Shown: piece after piece, positions 42,169 to 51,367 of the stretch
How positions within the stretch are numbered: the stretch's first letter is position 1
Layout: each line of letters starts with the position of its first letter
Source: Luteolibacter algae
GTDB lineage: Bacteria > Verrucomicrobiota > Verrucomicrobiia > Verrucomicrobiales > Akkermansiaceae
Length of the DNA stretch: 64,000 bases
Assembly (NCBI RefSeq): GCF_042683045.1
Contig: NZ_JBHUIT010000017.1
Span: 124,001-188,000 of the forward strand
Direction: 5' to 3'
Program-made: the position numbers and the translations under genes
The notes under the pieces: model-generated
The model's input: the letters and a program-made list of their open reading frames with translations, nothing else
Told to the model about the DNA's origin: nothing
Database searches by the model: none

Positions 42169-43269
42169 ATGCATGACCCGCGAATCGATGCCCTTGCCAA
42201 GCAGTTGGTAGGTTACTCCACAAATCTTAAAAAAGGCGAAAAGATCCTGTTGGATCTCTATGATGTGCCAGACTCCATGGGCCTTGCGCTCATAAGGGAA
42301 GTCAGACGGAAAAAAGCGATACCTTTTGTCCGCATCCACCAATCCCGTATTTCCAGGGAAATGCTAAAAGGTGCGAACGCGGAGCAATATGAAACCATGG
42401 CTAGCCATCTTCTTACGGAGATGCAAGATATGGACGCCTATATTGCCCTGCGTGGCAGTCACAATATTTCCGAGACATCGGATGTCCCGCAGGATGCGAT
42501 GCAGACGGCGATGAAATTTCTCCGTCCGGTGATAGATCACAGGGTAAAGAAGACCAAGTGGTGTGTGCTCCGCTGGCCTACCGCGTCAATGGCACAACAG
42601 GCGAGCATGAGCACGGAGGCGTTTGAGGATTTTTATTTCGATGTATGCCTGTTGGATTACAAAGCTCTCATACCGGCGATGAATGCACTCAAACGGTTGA
42701 TGGAAAAAACCGACGAAGTGCATATCACCGGTCCGGGGACCGATCTCAGATTTTCGATTAAGGACATTCCGGCTATCATTTGCGGAGGTAATTATAATAT
42801 TCCGGACGGAGAGGTTTTTACCGCTCCAGTAAAGAGCTCTGTCGAAGGATATGTCACGCATAACGCGCCAACTATTTATCAAGGTATCGCTTTCGACGCG
42901 ATTCGCCTGGAGTTCAAAGAGGGAAGAATCGTAAAAGCGGAGGCCGGTGCAAAAACGAAAGAATTGAACCGTATTCTCGATACCGATCCAGGAGCCCGTT
43001 ACATCGGCGAATTTGCCCTCGGATTCCATCCGATCATCCGAGAGCCCATGCGGGACATTCTCTTCGACGAGAAAATTGCCGGCTCGTTCCACTTCACTCC
43101 GGGACAAGCCTACGAAATAGCGGATAACGGCAACCAATCTCAAATCCATTGGGACATGGTCAACATACAGCGCAAGGATTACGGTGGTGGCGAAATTTAT
43201 TTCGATGGGAAGCTGATCCGGAAAGACGGGATATTTATTCCCAAAAGTTTAGCAAAGCTAAATAGCTAG
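42169..43269 (+). CDS. M29-family aminopeptidase
   Basis: 366 residues, the usual length of the thermophilic aminopeptidase (M29) family, a dimeric cytoplasmic metallopeptidase that removes N-terminal residues. An N-terminal domain (IDALAKQLVGYSTNLKKGEK) leads to the catalytic domain with GGNYNIPDGEVFTAPVKSSV (family motif N-x-PDGEVFTAP, metal-ligand Glu), an EFALGF segment (GEFALGFHP) and the late HWDMV with a ligand His. The next gene encodes a DUF486 membrane protein. The Glu and His metal ligands of the family appear to be retained, so the enzyme is expected to be active. Confidence 0.9.
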   Translation: MHDPRIDALAKQLVGYSTNLKKGEKILLDLYDVPDSMGLALIREVRRKKAIPFVRIHQSRISREMLKGANAEQYETMASHLLTEMQDMDAYIALRGSHNISETSDVPQDAMQTAMKFLRPVIDHRVKKTKWCVLRWPTASMAQQASMSTEAFEDFYFDVCLLDYKALIPAMNALKRLMEKTDEVHITGPGTDLRFSIKDIPAIICGGNYNIPDGEVFTAPVKSSVEGYVTHNAPTIYQGIAFDAIRLEFKEGRIVKAEAGAKTKELNRILDTDPGARYIGEFALGFHPIIREPMRDILFDEKIAGSFHFTPGQAYEIADNGNQSQIHWDMVNIQRKDYGGGEIYFDGKLIRKDGIFIPKSLAKLNS

Positions 43270-43368
43270 CATTGATTGCCACCCCAAAGAAGGACTGATC
43301 CCCTCTGCGATAATCGCTGGAAAGTTTGTGCGGAGCGTTTAGTTGTATCGGTAAATCCGGTGCCAAGA

Positions 43369-43707
43369 ATGTCTGTAGCTAAGACTATCCTCCTGTTGGT
43401 TCTCTCAAACGTTTTTATGACGTTCGCATGGTATGCGCACCTTAGGAACAGTGCGTCAAAACCATTGATTGTCGCGATCGTTTTGAGCTGGGGGATAGCC
43501 TTCTTCGAATACGCGCTGCAAGTTCCAGCAAATCGTATTGGATACGGGGCACTCACTTTGCCGCAGCTAAAAATCATTCAGGAAGTGATCAGTCTTTCAG
43601 TATTTGTCCCTTTTGGGATTCTATACATGAAAGAGCCGATATCCTGGAATTATGCCTATGCCGGTCTGTGTCTCGCTGGAGCGGTTTATTTTATCTTTAA
43701 ATCGTAA
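43369..43707 (+). CDS. DUF486 (DMT-like) small membrane protein
   Basis: 112 residues from the ATG at 43369; upstream in-frame codons are not family-like. Four hydrophobic segments are visible, starting AKTILLLVLSNVFMTFAWYA. The sequence includes LSWGIAFFEYALQVPANRIG near 43-62 and LPQLKIIQEVISLSVFVPFG near 67-86, which are signatures of the DUF486 family, relatives of the drug/metabolite transporter fold. Substrate unknown. It stands alone after the aminopeptidase gene. Confidence 0.92.
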   Translation: MSVAKTILLLVLSNVFMTFAWYAHLRNSASKPLIVAIVLSWGIAFFEYALQVPANRIGYGALTLPQLKIIQEVISLSVFVPFGILYMKEPISWNYAYAGLCLAGAVYFIFKS

Positions 43708-43859
43708 GATAGATAGACCGATCTGCCGAAACCGCTCGACCTTTGCCAATGCGAAGATGGGATCTCCCACAGTTCGAAAAACTGAATCCGGGAAATTCTC
43801 CAATTTCATCGATTCGATACCTGAAGGTAACCGGCACCGAATCGTGATTGTGTAATAAT

Positions 43860-45772
43860 TTACTTGCCTAAAAGTTTGGCACTCTCGGCGGCCATTTCTG
43901 TAGCTGGAACCTTGATGACCTTACGATCGTAGGTGATCAATCCGTTGATCTCGGTCTCTACATCGGTGGTCTGGGTATATACCGCCCCTGCCAATCCTTT
44001 TATTCTAAGTTCGTTTAGGAGGTTGAAGGATTTCCACAGGCGCTGTTTGAATTCTTCCTCATTTTTTGGGAGCCCTCCATAGCCCCAGTTTCCGGCATCT
44101 TTCTTCCACTTGTGACCCTCCACCGGGTATCCGTGACCACCGAACTCTCCCACGACTTTGATATAATTCGCGTAACGAGGATCATCAATCGGGAATTTGG
44201 GATCAGGATAGGAGTGAGCATCTGCAATGTCCCCGATGGGAAAGAAGTTGCCTCCTGATGCAATATTGATGTGTCGGGTGGGGTCGTAATCAACGATCCA
44301 GCGCCCCACGCTCTCGGTATTGTGCTGACCCCACCGTTCGTTGAAAGGCACCCAGCAGACAATAGATGGGTGATTATGAAGAATATCCACCATGCCTTTG
44401 AGTTCCGCCATGAATTGATCATGGGCCCACTTTGGCCATTCCGCGTCAGGCACCGATTTGTTTTCGTTAAGTTTCGCCCAATCCTTAGGCCAAGCATCGT
44501 AACTTCCGCCTGAAACCTGATCCTGCCAGACAAGCATCCCGACCTGATCACAGTAGGCGTAGTAGCGATGTGGCTCTACTTTGATATGTTTTCGGATCAT
44601 ATTGAAGCCGGCCGCTTTCAAATAATCGATGTCAAAGCGCATTGCCTCGTCACTGGGAGGAGTGAGTAGACCACCCGGCCACCAGCCTTGATCCAGCGGA
44701 CCCCAGTGAAAGATTTCCTCTCCATTGAGGGTGAAAACCGGATTTCCATGCTTACCAATTTTTTCCCCGACTTCGCGAATGCCTGTATAGCTTTTTACGG
44801 TGTCGATAGGATCTCCCTTGATATCCAACAGCTCAACGACGAGGTCATAGAGCTTCGGATTTTGCGGTGACCAATATTCCGCATCCGGAACTGTGAGAAA
44901 CGCAATCTGGCGGCCGCGCGCAGTTCCTAAAACCCTATCGCCATTTTTGATTGTGACCCGGATGGTCTGGCCGGCAATTGTCCGTCCAGTTACATTTGCT
45001 TTTACGCTGACGATTGCCGGGTCGATTTGAGTATCGATCTTCAGAGACTGTATATGTGTGGTAGGCACCTCTTCCAGCCACACGGTTTGCCAGATTCCAG
45101 ACACTGGAGTATACCAGATCTTGTCACCTTTCCGGATCTGTTTGCCCCGTAATTGGTATTTGCCGCGGTCGCTTGTGAATCTTCGACCCGGAGGACGATC
45201 TCGTTTGAGCCTTTTTTCACCGCTTCTGTGATATCCAGGCTAAACGGCAGATTACCGCCGACGTTTTTTCCGATCTCCTGTCCGTTGACCCAGATCGTTG
45301 AAGTGTGATCGACAGCTTCGAAGTTCAGAAGCAGGCGTCCGGAAACGGCTCCATACTCAAAAGTTTTTTGATACCATAACGCCTCCTTTCCATCTAGACG
45401 CTTGCCAACACCAGAGAGGGAACTTTCCAGAGCAAAGGGGACCAAAATTTTTCCGTCCCACGTTTTCGGTTGCTCGGTCGTTTCTATCGCTCCGATTTTA
45501 TAGTTCCAAAGCCCGTTCAAATTCTTCCAGCCATCCCTCACCAACTGTGGGCGGGGATACTCTTCCCATACATTTTCAGGGGTGACGTCTTCTCCCCATC
45601 TTGAGGAAATACTCGCAGGCGCTGGCTCCCATTCCGCGTTTTGTTCCCCATGAGCTAGCGGACTTGCAATTCCTGCTGATAAAGAAACCAATGCCGTTAA
45701 AAGCCTGGCGAGAGAGGAACTACTTCTAAGCCGCTTTATTGTGCGGTTTGTTTTGAATTTTGCGGGTTTCAT
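43860..45772 (-). pseudogene. GH2-family beta-glycosidase interrupted by a frameshift
   Basis: Two overlapping frames together make one glycoside hydrolase family 2 protein. The upstream part (45772 to about 45180) has a signal-like N-terminus and the jelly-roll sugar-binding domain (LVRDGWKNLNGLWNYKIG; LLLNFEAVDHTSTIWVNGQE). At about 45178-45186, after LRVED, the frame is lost by one base; translation resumes in the next frame as TSDRGKYQLRGKQIRKGDKI followed by WYTP, the usual GH2 continuation, and runs to 43860. The TIM barrel keeps the acid/base Glu in VPFNERWGQHN and the nucleophile region VVGEFGGHG. Left uncorrected, the first frame runs on to 45041 with unrelated sequence. Either a recent pseudogene or a sequencing error. 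Confidence 0.85.
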
Positions 45773-46015
45773 TGTTTGTAGATGGAAAAAAAAGGCCTAG
45801 TCGAATAGCTAAACGTTAATTGTTTGCAAAGCAGTAGAGGGTCCTACGTTAGATAAAAGATAGATCTTTCACAGTGTTTAGTCTCATCGCGGCTCCCGTC
45901 ACGGGATCAGTTCAGAGGGGTCTTTGAATCGCCTTGCGAAAGCAGTCCTCGGTGAGATTTGGAGCTTCGCCTGGAGAGCTCGTAACTTTACCTCTGGGAT
46001 GAACAGTGCCAACTG

Positions 46016-46444
46016 ATGCCCGTGCTCCGCGCAGAGACAACTGACGATTCTGCTGGAATTCTGCGTCTGAATGCAAATGCTGCAAGCGTTACCAGCCCGA
46101 TGGATCCATCGAAATATCTGACTTTGTTGTCGATGCGCGCTTACGCGACTGTCGTTGAGATTGAAGGAGAAATCGTTGGTTTCATAATGGCGATCCGTGA
46201 TGGCAATCCTCATGAGGATGGAATTTACCGATGGTTTGGGAGTCGGTTGAGAAATTTCATCTATATTGACCGGATTGTAGTTGATGAGAATAGGCGGGGG
46301 CTCGGTATCGGACGTTTGCTATATAGTCATCTGTTCAAATGGTCGATGGATCGGCAGATCACGCAACTAACAGCAGAGATTAATATTTTCTTCCCAATGC
46401 GGCGTCACTTACGTTTCACAATCTTAAAGGGTTTGTTGAGATAG
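46016..46444 (+). pseudogene. GNAT acetyltransferase with a C-terminal frameshift
   Basis: 142 residues as read. The first 120 look like an intact GNAT N-acetyltransferase: ILRLNANAASVTSPMD, VVEIEGEIVGFIMAIRDG, YIDRIVVDENRRGLGIGRLL (motif A, acetyl-CoA binding R/Q-x-x-G-x-G/A). After AEINIF the frame departs at the TTTTCTTCCC run (46386-46395). The adjacent frame then reads PNAASLTFHNLKGFVEIGTR, the expected GNAT ending. So one base has been lost or gained. The alternate frame stays open to 46650, past any normal GNAT end, which may mean further damage. Substrate unknown. Confidence 0.7.
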
Positions 46445-46571
46445 GCACGAGAGTGCTCGAGAAAGGAAACTGTATCAATGCAGATAAAATCGCTGGGGCA
46501 CAGGGACCAGGAGAGGGAGTAGCGCTGGATCCTTCACGGCGAGGGGAGAGATGGGAAATATGCCAAAAAAT

Positions 46572-46595
46572 CTACTTGTATGCGCAAGCAAGTAG
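46572..46595. promoter_or_regulatory. palindromic operator upstream of the MarR gene
   Basis: CTACTTG (46572-46578) and CAAGTAG (46589-46595) are perfect inverted halves 10 bases apart, and an inner CTTG-tatgcg-CAAG is also present. It ends 15 bp before the MarR start codon. MarR proteins bind such palindromes over their own promoters, so autoregulation is likely. Confidence 0.6.
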
Positions 46596-46610
46596 GGTTA
46601 CCATCGCTTC

Positions 46611-47021
46611 ATGTTCGATGGCTGCCTGTATTTTAACCTGTCTTCTTTGACGCGATCTATTACGGAAATATGGAAATTGGAATTCGCTAAATTGGGCTTG
46701 TCTCCATCTCACGGCTATTTGCTTTTCGCAATGGTAGAGAACAGTGGAATGCAGCAAAAGGACTACGGAGATTATCTTGATCTGGATGCCTCGACGGTGA
46801 ACCGGTTGATCGATGCGCTGGTGAGAAAAAATTTGGTCGCGAAAAATGGCATGGGGCGTAGCTCCGAGGTATATGTCACAGATGAGGGAAGACTCGAATA
46901 CCGACGGATAAAGAAGACGATGGATACTCTTCGGCAAAAAATGATCGACTCATTGGGAGAGGAGCGTTTCGATCAATTAGTGGGCGATCTTTGCGCAGTG
47001 CGTGGGACCTTGAAGAATTAG
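46611..47021 (+). CDS. MarR-family transcriptional regulator
   Basis: 136 residues, typical MarR size. The winged helix is clear: AKLGLSPSHGYLLFAMVENS near 26-45, then YGDYLDLDASTVNRLIDALV (recognition helix, near 52-71), the wing RKNLVAKNGMGRSSEVYVTD, and a C-terminal dimer helix (RIKKTMDTLRQKMIDSLGEE). These regulators are dimers that leave DNA on binding a small ligand or on oxidation; no conserved Cys sensor is evident. It sits 68 bp before the exported alpha/beta hydrolase on the same strand, its probable target, and has a palindrome just upstream. Confidence 0.88.
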   Translation: MFDGCLYFNLSSLTRSITEIWKLEFAKLGLSPSHGYLLFAMVENSGMQQKDYGDYLDLDASTVNRLIDALVRKNLVAKNGMGRSSEVYVTDEGRLEYRRIKKTMDTLRQKMIDSLGEERFDQLVGDLCAVRGTLKN

Positions 47022-47089
47022 GAGGGGAAGAAAATCGAACAGGAAAAGATTTTAAGACTATAAAGTTGCGTGCCCAATCAAGTAAATCT

Positions 47090-48040
47090 ATGAAAATAAA
47101 ATATGAACTAATGAAAAATGCGATTGCCCTCACAACCAGCGCTAGCCTGACAATAACCGCTTCAGCCCAATCAGAGATCCGATATGCCCGGGAGAAGGTG
47201 GATGGTTTAGATATCTTCTATCGTGAAGCAGGTAATCCAGACAGACCCACTCTTGTGCTTTTACACGGTTTTCCGACCTCATCGCAGATGTATCGTAAAG
47301 TGCTGGATGGTTTGAAAGATGAATATCATCTGATCGCGCCAGATTACCCTGGATTCGGAATGAGCAGTGCGCCGGGGGCTGAGGAATTCACCTATACCTT
47401 TGATCGCCTGGCAGAAGTAGTAGATACGTTTTTGGAGCAGAAAAGGATTACCGAATATACCCTGATGATACATGATTACGGAGCACCGATCGGGTTTCGG
47501 ATCGCAACCGCCCATCCGGAGCGTGTGAACGGATTTGTGATTATGAATGGCAATGCCTACGAAGAAGGTTTGGGCAGAGAAGGGTGGGGACCCATTTTTG
47601 ATTACTGGGAAAATCATAGTCCCGAACTCGGAGAGAAAATTGCGGAGCAAGTGTTCTCTTTGGAGGGGATGGAATGGCAATACGTTCACGGAACAAAAAA
47701 TCCTGAATCAATCAATCCGGATAACTGGATTATTGATACCCAAAGAATTACCCGTCATGGCCAAAAGGAAATCCAGCTAGGGCTCTTCTATGATTACCGT
47801 AATAACGTAAAACTTTACCCGAAATGGCAGAAATATTTGCGTGAACACCAGCCGCAGACGCTAATCGTCTGGGGAAAAAATGATGCCTTTTTCCCTGAGG
47901 CTGGCGCCGAAGCTTACAAACGTGATTTAAACGAGGTAGATTATCATATTCTCGATACGGGTCACTTCGCTCTGGAAGAAGAAGGCGATTCTATCATCCG
48001 CAAAATACGCGCGTTTATGAATGACAATGACGTTGATTGA
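47090..48040 (+). CDS. exported alpha/beta hydrolase, haloalkane-dehalogenase/epoxide-hydrolase-like
   Basis: 316 residues from the ATG at 47090; the first 26 residues look like a signal peptide (MKNAIALTTSASLTITASAQ from the second Met). The fold is clear: LVLLHGFPTSSQMYRKV (oxyanion HGFP), APDYPGFGMSS, a nucleophile elbow MIHDYGAPIG with Asp as nucleophile rather than Ser, and a catalytic His in LDTGHFALEEEG. Asp in the elbow is the haloalkane-dehalogenase/epoxide-hydrolase type. The substrate is unknown. The MarR gene upstream probably controls it. Confidence 0.85.
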   Translation: MKIKYELMKNAIALTTSASLTITASAQSEIRYAREKVDGLDIFYREAGNPDRPTLVLLHGFPTSSQMYRKVLDGLKDEYHLIAPDYPGFGMSSAPGAEEFTYTFDRLAEVVDTFLEQKRITEYTLMIHDYGAPIGFRIATAHPERVNGFVIMNGNAYEEGLGREGWGPIFDYWENHSPELGEKIAEQVFSLEGMEWQYVHGTKNPESINPDNWIIDTQRITRHGQKEIQLGLFYDYRNNVKLYPKWQKYLREHQPQTLIVWGKNDAFFPEAGAEAYKRDLNEVDYHILDTGHFALEEEGDSIIRKIRAFMNDNDVD

Positions 48041-48065
48041 CAGGTCTTTGTGTATAGCAAAGAAG

Positions 48066-48377
48066 TTACATGTTATCGGTTTTGTCAGTGCCGATTCCAA
48101 GCTCTTTGAGGATTAGTAAGTCCAGCTCCGATGTGCTAGGCTTCAAGCACTCGGAGTCGCCGAGTTTAATGATTTGCACATCCTTTTCCGTCCGGCCAAT
48201 GGCAAGATAGAGGTCGAGCCCATTGGGAAGGCCTGAATATCTGGTGGCAACAACTTTTCCCAGGAAACGACCGTCTCCTCCGGCACTCGTCATCATCTCT
48301 CCGGATTCCGCTATGTAGTCTCTAAAATTATTGCGAATTGCTGTATCGACATATTGTTGGATTTCTTGGGTTGTCAT
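48066..48377 (-). CDS. hypothetical protein, 103 residues
   Basis: No family recognised. The chain begins MTTQEIQQYVDTAIRNNFRD, a helical start, and continues with a beta-like middle (FLGKVVATRYSGLPNGLDLY) and a helical end (LDLLILKELGIGTDKTDNM). No signal peptide or membrane segment. Amino-acid composition is balanced and protein-like. It is convergent with the alpha/beta hydrolase gene. Confidence 0.5.
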   Translation of the reverse strand: MTTQEIQQYVDTAIRNNFRDYIAESGEMMTSAGGDGRFLGKVVATRYSGLPNGLDLYLAIGRTEKDVQIIKLGDSECLKPSTSELDLLILKELGIGTDKTDNM

Positions 48378-48666
48378 GGAGTGAGGTTTCGATCGACTGT
48401 TTCGGAAGGTATTTTCGCAGTTGCTAGGATGATATCAAGGTTCTCCTTCCGTCGGCTGTCGCCCGCGCTGGAGCGGAGAGCCGGACGATCCGTTTGTCTA
48501 TTATTACAAGTGAATAAAATTTGTATTTATTGTATTAAATTTTTTGTAGCGAAAAGTTGGAAAATGTAATCAATGTGATGATGCGTTAGAATTTAGAAGG
48601 ACGGATGCAATGATCTGGTTGTTTTTCAATTGAACGGCCAGAGATGATGGTGGAGCCTAGCGCCAT
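48378..48666. other. A/T-rich intergenic region without a recognised gene
   Basis: No ORF with coding character is seen. The stretch from about 48505 to 48570 is clearly A/T rich (repeated TTTATT and AAATTTT). No terminator with a good stem is visible. It contains the promoter regions of the divergent hypothetical gene and of the dehydrogenase at 48667, but no convincing hexamer pair stood out. Confidence 0.4.
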
Positions 48667-49557
48667 ATGAATAAACCGAAAATTGGTTTCGTAGGAGTCG
48701 GGAGAATGGGGGCCAATATGGCACGTCGTCTTTCCGATCAAGGCTACACGATTGCAGCGGTGTATGATCATCACCAGCCATTGGCGGAGGAGCTTTCAAA
48801 TGAACTTGGCGCATCGGCCGCTGCCCGTTTGTCCGAGGTGACTGCTGCAAGCGACGTGATTTTCACGGTGGTCACGGACGACGCTTCCATGCGCGAAATT
48901 TTCACTGGCGAAGATTCGCTGCTGGTCGGGGCGGAGGGGAGAACGTTTATCAATTGTGCGACCGTGAGCCCGGAATCCCAGCAAGTGGCTGCGGAAGCTG
49001 CCGATAAAGCGGGGGCGAATACGTTGGCGGCGAGTATGGCCTCTTCAATAACCCAGGCACGCGACGGCACGCTGTATCTGATGGTGGGAGGGGAAAAAGC
49101 TGTTTTCGACTCAAACAAGAAGCTGCTGGAAGATATCTCATCATCTCTGAAGTTTGTCGGCGCTGTCGGTGATGCGGCAAAGTTCAAGGCATTGGTGAAT
49201 ATGGTGATGAATATCAATACCGCCGCATTAGCAGAAGGCCTTGGCCTGGGAGCCGCTCTGGGGTTGGATCTCGATATGTTGCGCGAAGTTTTCTCGCAGA
49301 CCGGAGCAAATTCGCGGGTTTTGGAAACGGATGGTGACGATATGGTTTCCCGTGAGCACGAGTGTTATTTTTCCTCTTCGCATGCTGCGAAAGATAGCGG
49401 AATTGCCAACAAGATCGCTGAAGGTGCGGGCGTGGATGTGCCGCTGTCACGTGCGACCGAAGCCCAATACCGGAAATTGATTGATCTAGAGCTTGGAGAG
49501 CTGGATAAATCCGCTGTTGCCGAGCTGACATTCCCCGGAAGAGCCGGGAAAAAGTAA
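48667..49557 (+). CDS. beta-hydroxyacid dehydrogenase family NAD(P)-dependent oxidoreductase
   Basis: 296 residues. The Rossmann motif is GFVGVGRMGANMARRL near 7-22. The family's substrate-binding loop appears as ANTLAASMASSITQARDGTL near 117-136 (usually DAPVSGG), and the catalytic Lys region is GDAAKFKALVNMVMNINTAA near 171-190. This group includes 3-hydroxyisobutyrate, tartronate semialdehyde and gamma-hydroxybutyrate dehydrogenases; the substrate cannot be fixed because the loop diverges. Cytoplasmic. The serine hydrolase gene follows 19 bp downstream and is likely co-transcribed. Confidence 0.88.
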   Translation: MNKPKIGFVGVGRMGANMARRLSDQGYTIAAVYDHHQPLAEELSNELGASAAARLSEVTAASDVIFTVVTDDASMREIFTGEDSLLVGAEGRTFINCATVSPESQQVAAEAADKAGANTLAASMASSITQARDGTLYLMVGGEKAVFDSNKKLLEDISSSLKFVGAVGDAAKFKALVNMVMNINTAALAEGLGLGAALGLDLDMLREVFSQTGANSRVLETDGDDMVSREHECYFSSSHAAKDSGIANKIAEGAGVDVPLSRATEAQYRKLIDLELGELDKSAVAELTFPGRAGKK

Positions 49558-49576
49558 ATATAAACCGGTAACATTA

Positions 49577-50302
49577 ATGAACAGTCATATCAGCAATTCA
49601 TCAGGAGAGCAGCTGGACGTTGCTTTCCACGGAGGGACTCATCAGGGGGTTCTCGTCGTGCTGGGGCACGGAGTTACAGGAAACAAGGATCGTCCTCTAC
49701 TGAAAGCGTTGGCTGATGGTTTGGCGTTGAAAGGCTGGCCTTGTGTGCGGGTTTCCTTTTCCGGCAACGGGAGATCAGAGGGGCGCTTCGAGGACTCCAC
49801 AATTACCAAGGAGATCGATGATTTGAAGGCTGTATTGAAAACTGTGCCACCGGAGAAAAGGATCGCCTATATCGGGCATAGTATGGGGGGCGCGGTTGGC
49901 GTGCTCACCGCTGCACAGGGAATGTGTATTCAATCGCTCGTGTCCCTTGCCGGAATGACCCATACGGCTAAATTCGTTGAGCGGGAGTTTGGTGATGTCA
50001 TCCCTGACAAGGGCGTGATGTGGGAAGATGAGAATTGCCCGCTATCCAGCAAATTTGTGGATGATCTCAAAGATATCGGGAGTGTTTTGCCGGCGGCCGG
50101 GAGGATTTTACAACCATGGCTATTGATTCATGGGACAGCTGACGATGTGGTCCCGATTGAAGATAGCGAAGATGTATTTGCTGCGGCGAAGTGTGAGAAA
50201 AAATTCCTGAAAATACCCGATGCGGGACATTCATTCGATGAAGAGAGCTATCCGCAAATTATCGAGGCAATCGATGGCTGGCTGCGCAAAAGCTTTGGGT
50301 GA
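49577..50302 (+). CDS. alpha/beta hydrolase, serine type
   Basis: 241 residues, cytoplasmic. LVVLGHGVTGNKDRPLLKAL near 26-45 carries the oxyanion HG, the nucleophile elbow is IGHSMGGAVG near 98-107 with the catalytic Ser, and LLIHGTADDVVPIEDSEDV supplies the acid Asp and IPDAGHSFDEE the His. The pattern fits carboxylesterase or acyl-peptidase-like hydrolases (the COG1073 type). Substrate unknown. It is probably in an operon with the dehydrogenase upstream, 19 bp away, and converges on the exported nuclease-like gene. Confidence 0.85.
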   Translation: MNSHISNSSGEQLDVAFHGGTHQGVLVVLGHGVTGNKDRPLLKALADGLALKGWPCVRVSFSGNGRSEGRFEDSTITKEIDDLKAVLKTVPPEKRIAYIGHSMGGAVGVLTAAQGMCIQSLVSLAGMTHTAKFVEREFGDVIPDKGVMWEDENCPLSSKFVDDLKDIGSVLPAAGRILQPWLLIHGTADDVVPIEDSEDVFAAAKCEKKFLKIPDAGHSFDEESYPQIIEAIDGWLRKSFG

Positions 50303-50312
50303 CGGATCACGA

Positions 50313-51203
50313 TCATTTTTCCAGAGTAATGACCACAGGTGCGTGATCTGAAACAGAAACCGGCACATCGGGGATCATTCGTGCAGGCGTTTTGCGGAAG
50401 CCGGATGTCAAAATATAATCGAATGTGGTGGGCTGGAATCGAGTGTCGTCGGGAGCATTTCGCCACGTGAGTCGCTTATCTCTGGCCACGTTCTCCCAGC
50501 TGTTGTGGAAGCCCGCGGCCACCAGATCGGAAACGGCGGTGCAGTGCGGGAATTGACCATCATGATTTGAGTTGAAGTCACCCGCGATGATCCAGCCGTT
50601 GATTTGGTGGGTGGAAAACTTTTTCTTCATTTCTCGCTGATGTGCGACTAGCTGCCTGGCGGCTTCCGCGCGGTTTTGAGCAATATGGAGTGCTCCTTCC
50701 ATGGTGTCGCCGCCCCGGTTGCTCTTCAGATGGATGGAATAGAGCATAATTAGCCCGCCGTCCGGATGGATAAGGGCTGCGAACGCGAATCCGCGTTGCA
50801 GATGGGGGATGGCTTCGGTGGGCTTGAATTGCTCAAACCATGCCGAATGCAATTGTAGAGAAGATGCGATGCCACACTGTTGGGGTGAAGGAGTTCGGCC
50901 ATTCGGCTCGAGAAACTGGCTCATCACATGCATCCGCATACCCGGCACCGCGGCGGCGAGCTCAGAAAAGGCAGCCTTATCGGTCAGTTCCTGGGCAAGT
51001 AGAATATCGGGAGACTCGCTCGCGATAATCTCTTGGGCATGTCGCATTTGTTCCGCACGTTCCGGCGGTGAGGCATTCGGACGTCCTCCGGGAAACCATT
51101 CGATATTCCAGGTCATGGCGGTGAGATCTTTTGCAATCAGCCCCGGGCCGAATAGAAGACTATAGGCGGAAAAAATCAGAGATGACAGGCGGCTGAAGAA
51201 CAT
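50313..51203 (-). CDS. exported endonuclease/exonuclease/phosphatase-family protein
   Basis: 296 residues from the ATG at 51203, giving a signal peptide (about 1-25, FFSRLSSLIFSAYSLLFGPG). The frame continues 57 codons upstream without coding character and would overlap the divergent symporter gene. EEP-fold motifs: MTWNIEWFPG near 30-39 (metal-binding Asn), LLAQELTD (Glu), YSIHLKSNRGGD, AGDFNSNHDG and the closing SDHAPVV with catalytic His. It is a metal-dependent phosphodiesterase or nuclease outside the cytoplasm. Substrate unknown. Confidence 0.88.
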   Translation of the reverse strand: MFFSRLSSLIFSAYSLLFGPGLIAKDLTAMTWNIEWFPGGRPNASPPERAEQMRHAQEIIASESPDILLAQELTDKAAFSELAAAVPGMRMHVMSQFLEPNGRTPSPQQCGIASSLQLHSAWFEQFKPTEAIPHLQRGFAFAALIHPDGGLIMLYSIHLKSNRGGDTMEGALHIAQNRAEAARQLVAHQREMKKKFSTHQINGWIIAGDFNSNHDGQFPHCTAVSDLVAAGFHNSWENVARDKRLTWRNAPDDTRFQPTTFDYILTSGFRKTPARMIPDVPVSVSDHAPVVITLEK

Positions 51204-51367
51204 GGGATTTGTAATGATGGGAGAACCTAGAGAGGAAGTCAGCTGAGGCCGAGAATTAAACATTGCGGAACTCATGCACAAATCGATAGGTTTGTGTTTG
51301 TAATAGAAACTCGCACGATTGCTTTGTGGCTTGCAGGCTGGCACGCGGATTGCCAGTGTTCTCTGCG

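Noticed and set aside
45041..45180. C-terminal stretch of the first GH2 frame (after the frameshift)
   Set aside because: Unrelated to GH2; the family sequence continues in the other frame, so this is out-of-frame reading.
46453..46650. 65-codon plus-strand ORF between the GNAT and MarR genes
   Set aside because: Its beginning is the displaced C-terminal frame of the GNAT gene, so it is a by-product of the frameshift rather than a gene.
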